Positions 9,729-18,995 of a DNA stretch of 64,000 nucleotides are shown here, in pieces. This DNA is from a bacterium C-53 (GTDB lineage Bacteria; Bacillota; Clostridia; Lachnospirales; Lachnospiraceae), in assembly GCA_003612525.1 (NCBI GenBank), contig RAZD01000001.1, positions 305,479 through 369,478 of the forward strand. The letters run 5' to 3'. The notes under the pieces are model-generated. The model searched no databases. It had not been told where the DNA came from and was given only the letters and a program-made list of their open reading frames with translations. How positions within the stretch are numbered: position 1 is the stretch's first letter; every line of letters starts with the position of its first letter. Position numbers and translations under genes: made by a program.

Positions 9729-11298
9729 TATAGGCCTCCATTTCAGCAGCGATAAAATCCCGTCTCATAGTAATCCATTTTTCAAGCCATCCCGTCTGAG
9801 CCTCAAAGCTGTCCTCTCCCATCACATTTACAATCTGGACATTGTATTGCGGACTTTCCTCCGTAAATAAATCCCATCGAATCTGATTCATTTTCGCGGA
9901 CTGCAGAATCCGGCCGGCTTTGTCAGGAAAATCCCCACATATCGTGTCGAATGCCCCTTTCACACCGCCCGTGAAATAAAGCCTGTTCACTTCATTTACA
10001 AACTCTTCATGTTGGAATAATGCTCCCATCCACTCCTCATACTTCACAGACCACCCGTCCGGCCAGATATAATCATATTCCTTGTCAAACGGTTCCACCG
10101 CACCGGCTGTACGGTCCAGATCCCATACCGGCCCCATATACATTCTCTGCTCCGAATCATCCCAGTACGTATACACGCTTCGAAGCGTCGCATCCGTATT
10201 CTTGGAAAATTCCTGTACCCAGTAATACTTCGCCCATGAAGTTAAATCAATCAGTGAAAGGTATTCATCCGAATCCACATCCTCAATTGCAGACAGAACC
10301 CTCTGCGCAATAACGCCTGCCGGTTCCACCTTATCCATGTCCTCCGTATCCTCAAGCCCTGCGATCTTATTCACATCATCTTTGATTGTACTGCTGATCA
10401 GAGGAAAACTGTAATCCTGCCCTTCCATTCCCCATCGATAGAAATAATCTCTCTTCTCATCGATGGCCACACGTGTTTTGGATATCTCTACTTTTGTACA
10501 CAGCGCAAAATTTCCACGATATTCTCCGTTAATATACAAATCAATCGGCTCTATTTCCGGCGTATATGCCATTCCGACTTCGCGGGCCAGATCAAGAAAC
10601 ACCTCGTTTCGAAGCAGTGAATAATCCATTGCATTTGCAAGCAGCACCCACTTCTTTGCCTTACCCATTCCAAGCAGATCAAGTTTCTTTTCCAGCTTGA
10701 TCTGATAAGATTTCTTGTCCGCCATCCATGTCAGATTGCCTCGTCCGCGCATTTTCAGACTTTCCGGGGAATCTTCATCATTTTCAATGCTTTTATAAAT
10801 TCGGGACCACCCGTTCAAAGCCGCGTCCGCGTCCGTCACCTCAAGCGTCATCTTTCCATACGTAAAAGACTCGTGAAACTCCTCACTGTCAATCTCCTCA
10901 ATGCTCTTGACACCCTCCGCAATTTCAATGTTCATAGAAGGAAGCGGCGACTGCATTGCAACAATTCTCCGGCTGCCAATCCTTCCCTCTTCCTGGGTAA
11001 AATCCGTCTCAAACCGTTCCATATAATTCCCCTCATCATCCACGGCATAATAAACCACTTCCGACAAGTCCGCACGGCATGGCATAAAGAGCCAGACGGT
11101 GTCTTCCTTAAAGTATCCCTTTATATCAAAATTAAGCGCAGGATTTTCCGATACGGGCACTATGACCTCTGCAAGTTCCCTGTCTGACGTGAATCCTACG
11201 GTTGAATGGCGGCCGGCGTACTCCATCCACAAATCATACAGCAGAAAGACAACCAAAAACAATATGGACAGTGCAAGTGCAGTCTGGCGTCTCTTCAT
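9712..11298 (-). CDS. CotH-like protein kinase-fold protein, secreted or membrane-anchored
   Basis: 528 residues. An N-terminal hydrophobic helix (residues about 8-26) is a signal anchor. The CotH domain follows: GRGNLTWMADKKSYQIKLEK, WVLLANAMDYSLLRNEV, IDLYINGEYRGNFALC and MGPVWDLDRTAG, which contain the conserved Lys and Asp positions of the CotH atypical kinase fold. B. subtilis CotH phosphorylates spore coat proteins; proteins in this cluster context with VTC and DUF4956 are probably not spore-specific. The predicted extracellular location is notable because ATP is not expected there. It overlaps the VTC gene downstream. Confidence 0.87.
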   Translation of the reverse strand: MKRRQTALALSILFLVVFLLYDLWMEYAGRHSTVGFTSDRELAEVIVPVSENPALNFDIKGYFKEDTVWLFMPCRADLSEVVYYAVDDEGNYMERFETDFTQEEGRIGSRRIVAMQSPLPSMNIEIAEGVKSIEEIDSEEFHESFTYGKMTLEVTDADAALNGWSRIYKSIENDEDSPESLKMRGRGNLTWMADKKSYQIKLEKKLDLLGMGKAKKWVLLANAMDYSLLRNEVFLDLAREVGMAYTPEIEPIDLYINGEYRGNFALCTKVEISKTRVAIDEKRDYFYRWGMEGQDYSFPLISSTIKDDVNKIAGLEDTEDMDKVEPAGVIAQRVLSAIEDVDSDEYLSLIDLTSWAKYYWVQEFSKNTDATLRSVYTYWDDSEQRMYMGPVWDLDRTAGAVEPFDKEYDYIWPDGWSVKYEEWMGALFQHEEFVNEVNRLYFTGGVKGAFDTICGDFPDKAGRILQSAKMNQIRWDLFTEESPQYNVQIVNVMGEDSFEAQTGWLEKWITMRRDFIAAEMEAYNGVPQ

Positions 11299-11309
11299 CT
11301 ACACATCCC

Positions 11310-12458
11310 TCATTCTTCCCATCCCTGAAGCTCATCAATCGTCTCTGCCATCCCTTCCCAGGAAAAGCGACTGGCTGCTTCTTTGATTCCTTTTTGGAAT
11401 CGGTCGCATTCCGGACGGCAGAAGAACTTTTCAACAGCTTCTGCAAGCGCCTCCGGGCTTCCCGGTTCCACTATATATCCTGTTTCCTTATCCTTCACCG
11501 CCTCCGGCAGCCCTCCAACATTTGTTGCAATCACCGGTTTTTCAAATCCGTAAGCGATCTGGGCAATCCCGCTCTGCGTCGCTGACTCATACGGCAGAAC
11601 AGCCACGTCACACGCAGCAAAAAACTTCTCTATTTCCCGATCAGGAATATAACCGTCATGAATCTCCACCATTGAATCAATTTTATTTTCTTTGATCTGT
11701 GTAAGATACTCTTCCCGGTTCCCGTCAAAGTCCCCAACCACCAGAAGCTTTGCATCAAACTGCTTCTCTCTCAAAATCCTCATGGCATCCAGGAGAGAAT
11801 GAAGCCCCTTATACGGACGCACATACCCGAAAAACAACAGTATCTTCTCCCGTGGTTCGATTTCCAGCTTCCGGCGCGCTTCTTCCTTTCCCATATCCTC
11901 GAAGCGAAACGCATGATACGTCGGATGCATATGAATCCTGTATGCGGCATTCTTTCGGATGGAAAGCAGTTCATCCGCTTCCGTCCTGGAATGCAGTATA
12001 AACGTATCGCCTCTTCTCAGTACCATTCTCGTGAGAAAACGGTCCATAGGAAAGCGTTCATGCGGAAATACATTATGACAGGTAAACATGATTTTCGCAC
12101 GGATCAAAAGCGCCATCGTAAAATAACACGGCGCAAAATACGGATGCCACCACTGCAGAATCACAAGGTCGGGACGCAGAGAGTTGATTCTCGCCGCTTC
12201 CTTTATCCAGTTAAACGGATTGGCGGTATGAATTCCGTAATCCGTCCGCTCTACCTTAAATCCATCATTGGCATAATCTTTCTGTTCCCTGTGAAAGAGA
12301 AATTTCGGATACTGCATTTTATAAGAAAGCATCGTCACATCATGTTCTTTCTCAAGCGCCCGATATAATAGACCTGTGTAGTGGGAAATTCCTCCCTTAT
12401 AAGGATACACAGGCCCGATTAATACGATCTTTTTACGATTTGTTTTTGTCTTTTTCAT
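11310..12458 (-). CDS. Glycosyltransferase family 4
   Basis: 382 residues from ATG 12458, which has GAGGAG 4 bases upstream; an ATG at 12470 is also possible. The N-terminal GT-B domain begins KIVLIGPVYPYKGGISHYT and the C-terminal domain has LLFFGYVRPYKGLHSLLDAM and the donor-site motif LPYESATQSGIAQIAYGFEKP before a GGLPEAV segment. This fits mannosyltransferase-like GT4 enzymes, although the exact sugar cannot be assigned. It sits between the CotH gene and two membrane GT2 genes, overlapping the upstream one by 26 bases. Confidence 0.88.
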   Translation of the reverse strand: MKKTKTNRKKIVLIGPVYPYKGGISHYTGLLYRALEKEHDVTMLSYKMQYPKFLFHREQKDYANDGFKVERTDYGIHTANPFNWIKEAARINSLRPDLVILQWWHPYFAPCYFTMALLIRAKIMFTCHNVFPHERFPMDRFLTRMVLRRGDTFILHSRTEADELLSIRKNAAYRIHMHPTYHAFRFEDMGKEEARRKLEIEPREKILLFFGYVRPYKGLHSLLDAMRILREKQFDAKLLVVGDFDGNREEYLTQIKENKIDSMVEIHDGYIPDREIEKFFAACDVAVLPYESATQSGIAQIAYGFEKPVIATNVGGLPEAVKDKETGYIVEPGSPEALAEAVEKFFCRPECDRFQKGIKEAASRFSWEGMAETIDELQGWEE

Positions 12459-13404
12459 CAGACTCCTCATTCACTTCCATTCTGCGCACACGATACTGGA
12501 TATCTTCCAGAATCTTGCGGTTTGCAGCTATGATATCCGCCTGCAGGCCCACAATAAATGTCATAAATCCAAGCAGCATCAGCGTACTCGCAAATATCAA
12601 TGACTGAATATGGCCGTTCCCCGTACCCTGAAAGAAATACAAAAGAAACCGGATGCCAATGCCCATGCCGATTACAAACGGAACTGCCCCGACTACAGAG
12701 AAGAAAACAAGCGGCCGATACATCATGTAAGCCCTGATAATGGTCAGCATTGACTTCTTTACATATCCAAACATGGAGTGGAACAGCCTTGATTTGCGAA
12801 GCTCAGGATTCGTGCGAATCGGCACCGAAGTAATTGCCATACGGTTTCTACCTGCCTGTACAATCGTTTCCAGCGTATACGTATAATTATTCACAACATT
12901 GATATGAAGCGCCGCCTCCCTGCTGTAAGCCCGGAATCCACTCGGGGCGTCCGGTATATCGGTCTTCGACGCTTTGCGGACAACAAAGCTCCCAAAATGC
13001 TGCAATTTCTTTTTCAACGGAGAAAAATGCGCCGTATCATCAATCGGACGCTCACCGATAACAATTTCCGCTTCACCGTTCAGAATCGGCCGGATCAGCT
13101 TCTCAATATCTGCGCCGCAATACTGATTATCTGCATCCGTGTTGACAATAATATCCGCGCCGTTCCGAATGCATGCATCAAGCCCCGCCATAAACCCCTT
13201 TGCAAGCCCTTTGTTCTGCGGAAAACTTACTACATGATTGACACCCCAGTTCTTTGCCACTTCCACCGTATTATCTCTGCTTCCGTCATTTATAATCAGA
13301 TATTCAATCTCATCAATACCATCAATATGTCTTGGCAGATCATTGAGCGCAATTTCCAGAGTTTCTGCCTCATTCAGACACGGAATCTGTATAATCAGTT
13401 TCAT
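12433..13404 (-). CDS. GT2 family glycosyltransferase with C-terminal membrane helices (DPM-like)
   Basis: 323 residues; GGGAGGAAATAA precedes the ATG. The catalytic domain has IIQIPCLNEAETLEIALNDL, INDGSRDNTVEVA and VNTDADNQYCG as the metal-binding motif. Two hydrophobic helices follow near residues 235-260 and 272-295, then a basic C-terminal tail. Dolichol-phosphate-mannose-synthase-like enzymes of this layout charge undecaprenyl phosphate with a sugar at the inner membrane face. The first 35 bases overlap the upstream GT2 gene. Confidence 0.9.
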   Translation of the reverse strand: MKLIIQIPCLNEAETLEIALNDLPRHIDGIDEIEYLIINDGSRDNTVEVAKNWGVNHVVSFPQNKGLAKGFMAGLDACIRNGADIIVNTDADNQYCGADIEKLIRPILNGEAEIVIGERPIDDTAHFSPLKKKLQHFGSFVVRKASKTDIPDAPSGFRAYSREAALHINVVNNYTYTLETIVQAGRNRMAITSVPIRTNPELRKSRLFHSMFGYVKKSMLTIIRAYMMYRPLVFFSVVGAVPFVIGMGIGIRFLLYFFQGTGNGHIQSLIFASTLMLLGFMTFIVGLQADIIAANRKILEDIQYRVRRMEVNEESDEKDKNKS

Positions 13405-14341
13405 TTATTTCCTCCCTTGAAATATAAATCGGACGGTTTTTCGTCTCAAGATAAGTTTTTGCCAGATATTGCCCCACAATTCCTATGCTGAACAGCTGAA
13501 GTCCGCCGATAAAAAGCATTATGCATACAAGAGACGGCCATCCATTCGTCGGGTCGCCCCACACAAGTTTCCTGACAATAATAAACAGAATCGCAGCCAC
13601 TGAAAGCATCGACAATACAAGGCCGCTGAACGTTGCGATCGAAAGAGGCGTCGTACTGTATGCGACAATTCCATCCAGTGCATACAGAAAAAGCTTCCAG
13701 AATGACCACTTGGTTTCTCCTGCCACACGCTCTACATTCTCGTATTCCAGCCATTTTGTGCGAAATCCCACCCAGCCGTAAATGCCTTTCGTAAAGCGGT
13801 TGTATTCCTTAATACTCAATATAGCATTTACCATCTGCCTCGTCATAATACGGTAATCTCTTGCGCCATCCACAATTTCCGTTCTGGAAATCCTGTTGAT
13901 CAGACGATAAAACATTCTCGCAAAAAAAGAACGTATCGGCGGTTCCCCCTTACGGGTTACCCTTCTCGTCGCAGCGGAATCATACCCTTCGTCGCATATT
14001 GCCGCATACATATCAGGAAGCAGGCTCGGAGGGTCCTGAAGATCGGCGTCCATAATCACCACATAATCTCCCCTGCTCTTCTCAAGCCCCGCATACATGG
14101 CCGCTTCCTTGCCAAAATTTCTTGAAAAGGATACATACCGGACTCTCTTATCCTTCTCCCGAAGGCTGCGGAGCGCCTCCATCGTTCCATCTGAGGAACC
14201 ATCGTCGATAAAGAGAAACTCAAATTCCACATCTCTGTATTTTTCCTGAAATGTTTTGATCACTCTTTCCATCTCGTCATAAAAAAACGGGATGGCCTGT
14301 TCCTCATTATAGCAGGGAACAATTGCTGTCAATAGTTTCAT
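13370..14341 (-). CDS. Polyprenyl-phosphate glycosyltransferase (GtrB/YkcC-like GT2)
   Basis: 323 residues from ATG 14341; its ATGA overlaps the stop codon of the U32 gene, indicating coupling. Motifs: LTAIVPCYNEEQAIPFFYDE, FIDDGSSDGTMEAL, FSRNFGKEAAMYAGL, IMDADLQDPP and the YDSAATRR region, all standard in bactoprenol glucosyl/mannosyl transferases. Two C-terminal transmembrane helices (around residues 233-256 and 268-292) anchor it. Family role: transfer of a sugar from a nucleotide sugar to undecaprenyl phosphate. It links the glycan cluster to the core-gene operon upstream. Confidence 0.92.
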   Translation of the reverse strand: MKLLTAIVPCYNEEQAIPFFYDEMERVIKTFQEKYRDVEFEFLFIDDGSSDGTMEALRSLREKDKRVRYVSFSRNFGKEAAMYAGLEKSRGDYVVIMDADLQDPPSLLPDMYAAICDEGYDSAATRRVTRKGEPPIRSFFARMFYRLINRISRTEIVDGARDYRIMTRQMVNAILSIKEYNRFTKGIYGWVGFRTKWLEYENVERVAGETKWSFWKLFLYALDGIVAYSTTPLSIATFSGLVLSMLSVAAILFIIVRKLVWGDPTNGWPSLVCIMLFIGGLQLFSIGIVGQYLAKTYLETKNRPIYISREEINETDYTDSVSE

Positions 14342-15609
14342 AGCGCCTCGCATTCTGCTGCCCGGACATCCGACACGACAGCCTGGTCTTCACACCTTCT
14401 CAGCAAATCAAACACTTCGGGGCGCTTGTCAAGCTTCACCCAAAGCTTCTGCTTCGGATGCGGAGCGCTCGTCATGATCTCCCCATCCTCTGCCTCAATC
14501 GAGAGAACAGAAGCCTGCTCATTTGTACCATCAGGCTTCATCACCTCAATCGACTCACCCACCGAAAACTTGTTTCTCTGTTCAATCTTTACACGGCCCT
14601 GTCCATCTGCTTCCTCGCAAATACCCAGATACGTATACTCTTTTCTATACGTATTATGATCGTATATCTGCGTTTCTTCCGTAGGTTTTCCGAAGAAAAA
14701 TCCGGTTGTAAACTGCCGGTAAGTACACTTTGCAATCTCCGCACGATACCATTCCATATTTGCACGGTATGTCTCCGGTGATTCCATATAATCGTCAATC
14801 GCTCTTCGGTACGTTCTTGCCACAGCCGCCACATAAAGCGCCGTTTTCATACGTCCCTCAATCTTAAAGCTGTCTATGCCAGCCTCGATTAATTCAGGTA
14901 TATATCCAATCATGCACAGGTCTTTGGAATTAAAAATATACGTCCCCCTGTCATTCTCATATACCGGAAGATATTCCCCGGGCCTTTTTTCTTCCACCAC
15001 GGCATATTTCCAGCGGCACGGATGCGTACACGCGCCCTGATTTGCATCACGCCCCGTAAAATAATTGCTCAGAAGGCACCTGCCGGAATAAGCAATACAC
15101 ATCGCCCCGTGAATAAAGGTTTCAATCTCCATCTCTTTCGGAATGTTCGCACGAATCTCTCTGATCTCATTCAGTGATAATTCCCGGGCGGAAACAACCC
15201 GCACCGCTCCCTGTTCTTTCCAGAAACGATATGTCATATAATTGGTATTGTTCGCCTGGGTGCTGATATGGATATCAATATCAGGACAGATTTCCCTTGC
15301 AATCAGAAACATTCCGGGATCCGAAATAATCAGCGCATCCGGCCCCATTTCCTTAAGTTCCCGAAAGTAATCATACGCCTGTAAAAGATCTCCGTTATGC
15401 GCAAGAATATTGGCTGTCACATAAACCCTGACTCCGCGTTCATGTGCAAAACGTATTCCTTCCTTCATATCCGAAGGGCTGAAATTCTTGGCCTTTGCAC
15501 GAAGTCCGAATGCCTCTCCGCCTATATAAACCGCATCCGCCCCAAATATCACCGCTGTTTTCAGTACCTCCAGGCTGCTTGCCGGAACAAGTAATTCAGG
15601 TTTTTTCAT
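14338..15609 (-). CDS. U32 family protein (putative tRNA 5-hydroxyuridine synthesis protein TrhP-like)
   Basis: 423 residues. Visible family features are ELLVPASSLEVLKTAVIFGADAVYIG at the start (only partly quoted features counted), the signature ETFIHGAMCIAYSGRCLLSN, the GACTHPCRW cysteine motif and SFKIEGRMK. Annotated historically as a peptidase, the family in E. coli and B. subtilis (TrhP/YrrN/YrrO) is needed for prephenate-dependent hydroxylation of U34 in tRNA. The next gene upstream is the O-methyltransferase that would act on the same nucleotide, supporting the tRNA role. It abuts that gene directly. Confidence 0.9.
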   Translation of the reverse strand: MKKPELLVPASSLEVLKTAVIFGADAVYIGGEAFGLRAKAKNFSPSDMKEGIRFAHERGVRVYVTANILAHNGDLLQAYDYFRELKEMGPDALIISDPGMFLIAREICPDIDIHISTQANNTNYMTYRFWKEQGAVRVVSARELSLNEIREIRANIPKEMEIETFIHGAMCIAYSGRCLLSNYFTGRDANQGACTHPCRWKYAVVEEKRPGEYLPVYENDRGTYIFNSKDLCMIGYIPELIEAGIDSFKIEGRMKTALYVAAVARTYRRAIDDYMESPETYRANMEWYRAEIAKCTYRQFTTGFFFGKPTEETQIYDHNTYRKEYTYLGICEEADGQGRVKIEQRNKFSVGESIEVMKPDGTNEQASVLSIEAEDGEIMTSAPHPKQKLWVKLDKRPEVFDLLRRCEDQAVVSDVRAAECEAL

Positions 15610-16260
15610 TTACCGCTGACCTTTCTTTACACTGACGGTCATTCCATCTCCCACCGGAAGAATTGTCGTCACAAGCTCCCCATGATTCATCAGTGTATAT
15701 AAATATTCCCGCATCCTCTTATGTATGGTGCGGTCTCTTCTCGTTACTGCAAATTTTGATTCGATAATATCCCCGTCCTGAAGCACATTGTCAGACACAA
15801 GCACTCCTCCCGGTAAAAGAAGACGCATTACCTCCGGAAAGAAATGAATATACTGGGCCTTTGCCGCATCCATAAATATAAAGTCATACGGTTCGTGAAG
15901 GCTTTTTAGAACTTCATCCGCATCTCCTTCAAGAAGCGTGATTTTCCCCTCTTTTCCGGCCCGTCTGAAATTCTCCTTCGCAACAGGTATTCTCTTCTCA
16001 TATTTCTCAATCGTCGTAACAGAAGCATCCTCCGGCGCATATTCTTCCATAAACAGCGCTGAGAATCCAACTGCTGTCCCCACTTCCAGAATTCTTAACG
16101 GCCGATGCATGGAAAGCAGCACCCGAAGCAGCGCCTGCGCTTCACGCCGTATAATCGGCACGCCGTCTCTCTGGGCTTCCATTTCCAGAGTATTTAAAAA
16201 TGTCGAATTTCCGCGGTCCAATGAATTGATGTAAGATGTCGTTCTCTCATCCGTAATCAC
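15610..16260 (-). CDS. trmR: O-methyltransferase, TrmR-like (tRNA 5-hydroxyuridine methyltransferase)
   Basis: 216 residues, SAM-dependent methyltransferase_3 family. The SAM motif I is ILEVGTAVGFSALFM, followed by TIEKYEKRIPVAKENF and FIFMDAAKAQYIHFFPEV, and LVSDNVLQDG carries the conserved metal-binding Asp-Asn. B. subtilis TrmR (YrrM) converts 5-hydroxyuridine 34 to 5-methoxyuridine and lies in the same order yrzL-yrrK-yrzB-yrrL-yrrM-yrrN-yrrO, which is the basis for the name here. Its ATG overlaps the end of the upstream MltG-like gene by 4 bases. Confidence 0.85.
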   Translation of the reverse strand: MITDERTTSYINSLDRGNSTFLNTLEMEAQRDGVPIIRREAQALLRVLLSMHRPLRILEVGTAVGFSALFMEEYAPEDASVTTIEKYEKRIPVAKENFRRAGKEGKITLLEGDADEVLKSLHEPYDFIFMDAAKAQYIHFFPEVMRLLLPGGVLVSDNVLQDGDIIESKFAVTRRDRTIHKRMREYLYTLMNHGELVTTILPVGDGMTVSVKKGQR

Positions 16261-16655
16261 TTCTCATCCTCCTTCGAACCGCTCTCCTCCTCCGAATCTT
16301 TCGCCATTACCTCTATCATTTCCGCCGCTGTCATTGATGTATTCAGCGTATAGGCTCCCGGCTTCATTTTTCCCTGGTGCGCAGACAGTTTTTCCTGAAC
16401 ATAAAATAATCTGGCATCTTTTATAAGCCCTTTTGTTTCCAGAAGTTCGCCGACTTCCAGCGTATTCTTTCCCATCGGAACGGTCACTTCCACGTCTCTG
16501 CCTTCCCCATGTGCAACCGCCGGCTCCGCAAAGACCCTGAAACCAAATTCATAAGCGGTCATGCTCAGGCGGTAGACATAGATTATGATAATTGCCATCA
16601 CGATTACACGAAGGGACGTTCCGATGATACCTAATATTACTTTTTTTCCGCTCAT
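16257..16655 (-). CDS. Short MltG/YceG-like membrane protein lacking the catalytic domain
   Basis: 132 residues from ATG 16655, which has GGAG 7 bases upstream; the ATG at 16661 is too close to that site. One transmembrane helix (about residues 6-28) is followed by a segment of the LysM-like type found at the N terminus of endolytic transglycosylase MltG: MGKNTLEVGELLETKGLIKD and KMKPGAYTLNTSMTAAEMIEVM. The catalytic YceG domain, about 200 residues with the active-site Glu, is absent. The position matches B. subtilis yrrL (mltG). It may be a binding-only relative or a regulator; enzymatic activity is unlikely. Confidence 0.8.
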   Translation of the reverse strand: MSGKKVILGIIGTSLRVIVMAIIIIYVYRLSMTAYEFGFRVFAEPAVAHGEGRDVEVTVPMGKNTLEVGELLETKGLIKDARLFYVQEKLSAHQGKMKPGAYTLNTSMTAAEMIEVMAKDSEEESGSKEDEK

Positions 16656-16675
16656 CACCATTCTCCGTTCCGATT

Positions 16676-17002
16676 TTATTCAAAATCAAGGCTTTCCATA
16701 ATACTGTTATTTACATACTGCATCATTCTGCAAAATGCAAGCTCTTTCGCCAGGAAGTCATTTACCCGCTTATCCGCCCGGAATTTTTCATACTGTTTTG
16801 TGAAATGCTCCGTTTCCTCAATTAAACGATTCTCATCCTCAATATGCTGGATTCTGAAGTTCTGCAGACGATAATCGTCCACCTGGGCCTTAAGCTTCGG
16901 CAGACGCCTCATCTTTTCCTTTTCTTCCTCATATTCCTGATATTCTTTTGTACTCTTAATGGCATCCACAAAATCATCTATGACTCTGTCCAGTTTTTCC
17001 AT
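16676..17002 (-). CDS. YlbF/YmcA family protein
   Basis: 108 residues from ATG 17002, preceded by a strong ACGGAGG with a 5-base spacer. A longer frame to 17083 would overlap the RNase J gene by 61 bases and has no ribosome binding site, so the short start is preferred. The protein is all-helical and strongly charged (IKSTKEYQEYEEEKEKMRRL, then FAKELAFCRMMQYVNNSI-like C terminus), matching the YlbF/YmcA family. In B. subtilis these form the Y-complex that modulates RNase Y-dependent mRNA maturation. Placement directly downstream of RNase J is consistent with RNA-decay regulation. Confidence 0.82.
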   Translation of the reverse strand: MEKLDRVIDDFVDAIKSTKEYQEYEEEKEKMRRLPKLKAQVDDYRLQNFRIQHIEDENRLIEETEHFTKQYEKFRADKRVNDFLAKELAFCRMMQYVNNSIMESLDFE

Positions 17003-17022
17003 TGCTGCCTCCGTGTCTTCCT

Positions 17023-18702
17023 TTACACACTTACTTCCATAATGATCGGAAGTATCATAGGTCTTCTCTTCGTTTTTTTCCATATAAAATCACCCAGCGT
17101 ATCACGCATCGTATTTTTCATTTTCCCCCAGTCGGTAATCCCCCTGTCAAGCAGTCCCATAAGTTCCTCCTCCACAAGTTCCGTAGCCTCCGTCATCAGC
17201 TCATCCGACTCTCTCACATAGACAAATCCTCTTGAAACGATATCCGGCCCTGCCAGAAGCTGCACCGACCCCCTCTCAAGCGTCAGCACCACAATCACAA
17301 TGCCGTCCTCCGCAAGATGCTGCCTGTCGCGAAGAACAATATTGCCCACATCCCCAACGCCCAGACCGTCTACAAACAGAACACCTGCCGGGACCTTATC
17401 CGTAACCTCCGCCGATTCTTCATCGAGGGACAATACATCTCCGGATGCCAGCATATAAATATTTTCTTTCGGTACCCCCAATTCATATGCAATGCCTGCC
17501 TGCGCTTTCCTGTGTTTATATTCTCCATGCACCGGTATCGCGTATTTAGGCCTGACCAGAGAATAGATCAGCTTGATCTCCTCCTGACATGCATGCCCGG
17601 ACACATGTGCATCCTGAAAAATGACGTCCGCACCCTTCATGGAAAGTTCATTTATAACCTTTGACACTGCTTTCTCATTTCCGGGAATCGGATTTGAGCT
17701 GAAAATAATTGTATCGTTCGGCTGAATTGCAATTTTCTTGTGAATACTGCCTGCCATACGGCTGAGCGCAGCCATAGACTCACCCTGACTGCCTGTCGTA
17801 ATAATAACGGTCTTCTCATCCGGATAATTTTTCAGCTGTTCAATATCAATCAGTGTATGGTCAGGAATATTGATATATCCGAGTTCTTCCGCGGTCTGTA
17901 TGACATTTACCATGCTTCGGCCTTCGATCACAACCTTCCGGCCGTATTTTTGTGCGGAATTAATAATCTGCTGGACCCTGTCCACATTTGATGCAAACGT
18001 TGCAATAATAATCCGCGTATTCATATGATCGGCGAAAATATTGTCAAACGTGCGGCCTACCGTTTTCTCGGAATTGGTAAAGCCAGGCTTCTCCGCATTT
18101 GTGCTGTCACACATCAGGGCAAGTACACCCTTTTTCCCGATCTCACCAAAACGCTGCAAATCAATCGCATCGCCGAATACCGGTGTATAATCTACCTTGA
18201 AATCGCCCGTATGGACTACAATTCCTGCCGGAGAATAAATCGCAAGCGCTGATGAATCAACGATGCTGTGATTTGTTTTTATAAATTCAATCCGGAACTG
18301 TCCCAGATTTATGGACTGTCCGTGCTTTACTACCTTTCGTTTCGTTCCTTTCAGCAGTTCATGTTCTTTTAATTTATGATCAATCAGCCCGATTGTAAGC
18401 TTTGTCGCATAAATCGGCACATTTATTTCCTTCAGTATATAAGGCAGGGCGCCAATATGATCCTCATGTCCATGCGTGATCACAAATCCCTTGACCTTTT
18501 CCATATTTTCTTTCAAATAAGTAACATCCGGTATCACGAGATCAATTCCCAGCATGTCGTCCTCCGGAAATGCAATCCCGCAATCCACTACAATAATACT
18601 ATCTTCGTATTCAAACGCCGTCATATTCAACCCGATCTGTTCCAAACCTCCCAGGGGAATAACCTTAAGCTTTGAATGCGCCCTTTTGTCCGTACCTCTC
18701 AA
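17023..18702 (-). CDS. rnj: Ribonuclease J
   Basis: 559 residues. Metallo-beta-lactamase motifs: THGHEDHIGALPYIL for the two zinc ions, VHTGDFKVDY, and the beta-CASP domain with ALMCDSTNAEKPGFTNSE and ATFASNVDRVQQI; HVSGHACQEEIKLI and PVHGEYKHRKAQAGIAYELG complete the active site and dimer region. It degrades and matures RNA from 5' ends in the cytoplasm. The start is a TTG at 18702 with GGAGG 9 bases upstream. It lies between DUF1292 and the YlbF-like gene, an insertion compared with the B. subtilis yrzB-yrrL order. Confidence 0.95.
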   Translation of the reverse strand: MRGTDKRAHSKLKVIPLGGLEQIGLNMTAFEYEDSIIVVDCGIAFPEDDMLGIDLVIPDVTYLKENMEKVKGFVITHGHEDHIGALPYILKEINVPIYATKLTIGLIDHKLKEHELLKGTKRKVVKHGQSINLGQFRIEFIKTNHSIVDSSALAIYSPAGIVVHTGDFKVDYTPVFGDAIDLQRFGEIGKKGVLALMCDSTNAEKPGFTNSEKTVGRTFDNIFADHMNTRIIIATFASNVDRVQQIINSAQKYGRKVVIEGRSMVNVIQTAEELGYINIPDHTLIDIEQLKNYPDEKTVIITTGSQGESMAALSRMAGSIHKKIAIQPNDTIIFSSNPIPGNEKAVSKVINELSMKGADVIFQDAHVSGHACQEEIKLIYSLVRPKYAIPVHGEYKHRKAQAGIAYELGVPKENIYMLASGDVLSLDEESAEVTDKVPAGVLFVDGLGVGDVGNIVLRDRQHLAEDGIVIVVLTLERGSVQLLAGPDIVSRGFVYVRESDELMTEATELVEEELMGLLDRGITDWGKMKNTMRDTLGDFIWKKTKRRPMILPIIMEVSV

Positions 18703-18720
18703 ACAATGACACCTCCATAT

Positions 18721-18990
18721 TTATTCTTTTTCACGCTCAAATTCCACATCTTCCAGTATTTCTTCAAATACTTTTGCAATTGCCGTTAATTCTACGTCCT
18801 CTGACACGATCTCATAAAGGCTCTCTGCGGACTCGCTGTCCGACAGGTCTTTTAAAATCAACGCCTCGCCGTCTCCCTCTTCCGTATCCGTCACCAGAAT
18901 ATAATTCACTCCGCTCACTCTGGTCTGCTCCAATACATAAAAATCCACGCACTCGTCACAATCCTTCAAAACAAATGATACCTTGTCCAT
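18721..18990 (-). CDS. DUF1292 protein (YrzB-like)
   Basis: 89 residues, strongly acidic. The sequence pattern VSFVLKDCDECVDFYVLEQT, then NYILVTDTEEGDGEALILKD, is typical of DUF1292. The family is nearly always next to ruvX/yqgF and ireB in Firmicutes, as here (5 bases after ruvX). The function is unknown. A GGGCATAGATGG region precedes the ATG without a strong ribosome binding site, suggesting coupling to ruvX. Confidence 0.88.
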   Translation of the reverse strand: MDKVSFVLKDCDECVDFYVLEQTRVSGVNYILVTDTEEGDGEALILKDLSDSESAESLYEIVSEDVELTAIAKVFEEILEDVEFEREKE

Positions 18991-18995
18991 TCCAT

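Noticed and set aside
17317..18675. Long plus-strand open frames opposite rnj and other core genes
   Set aside because: They lie antisense to well-supported genes, have no ribosome binding site or family features, and follow from codon bias of the true frame.
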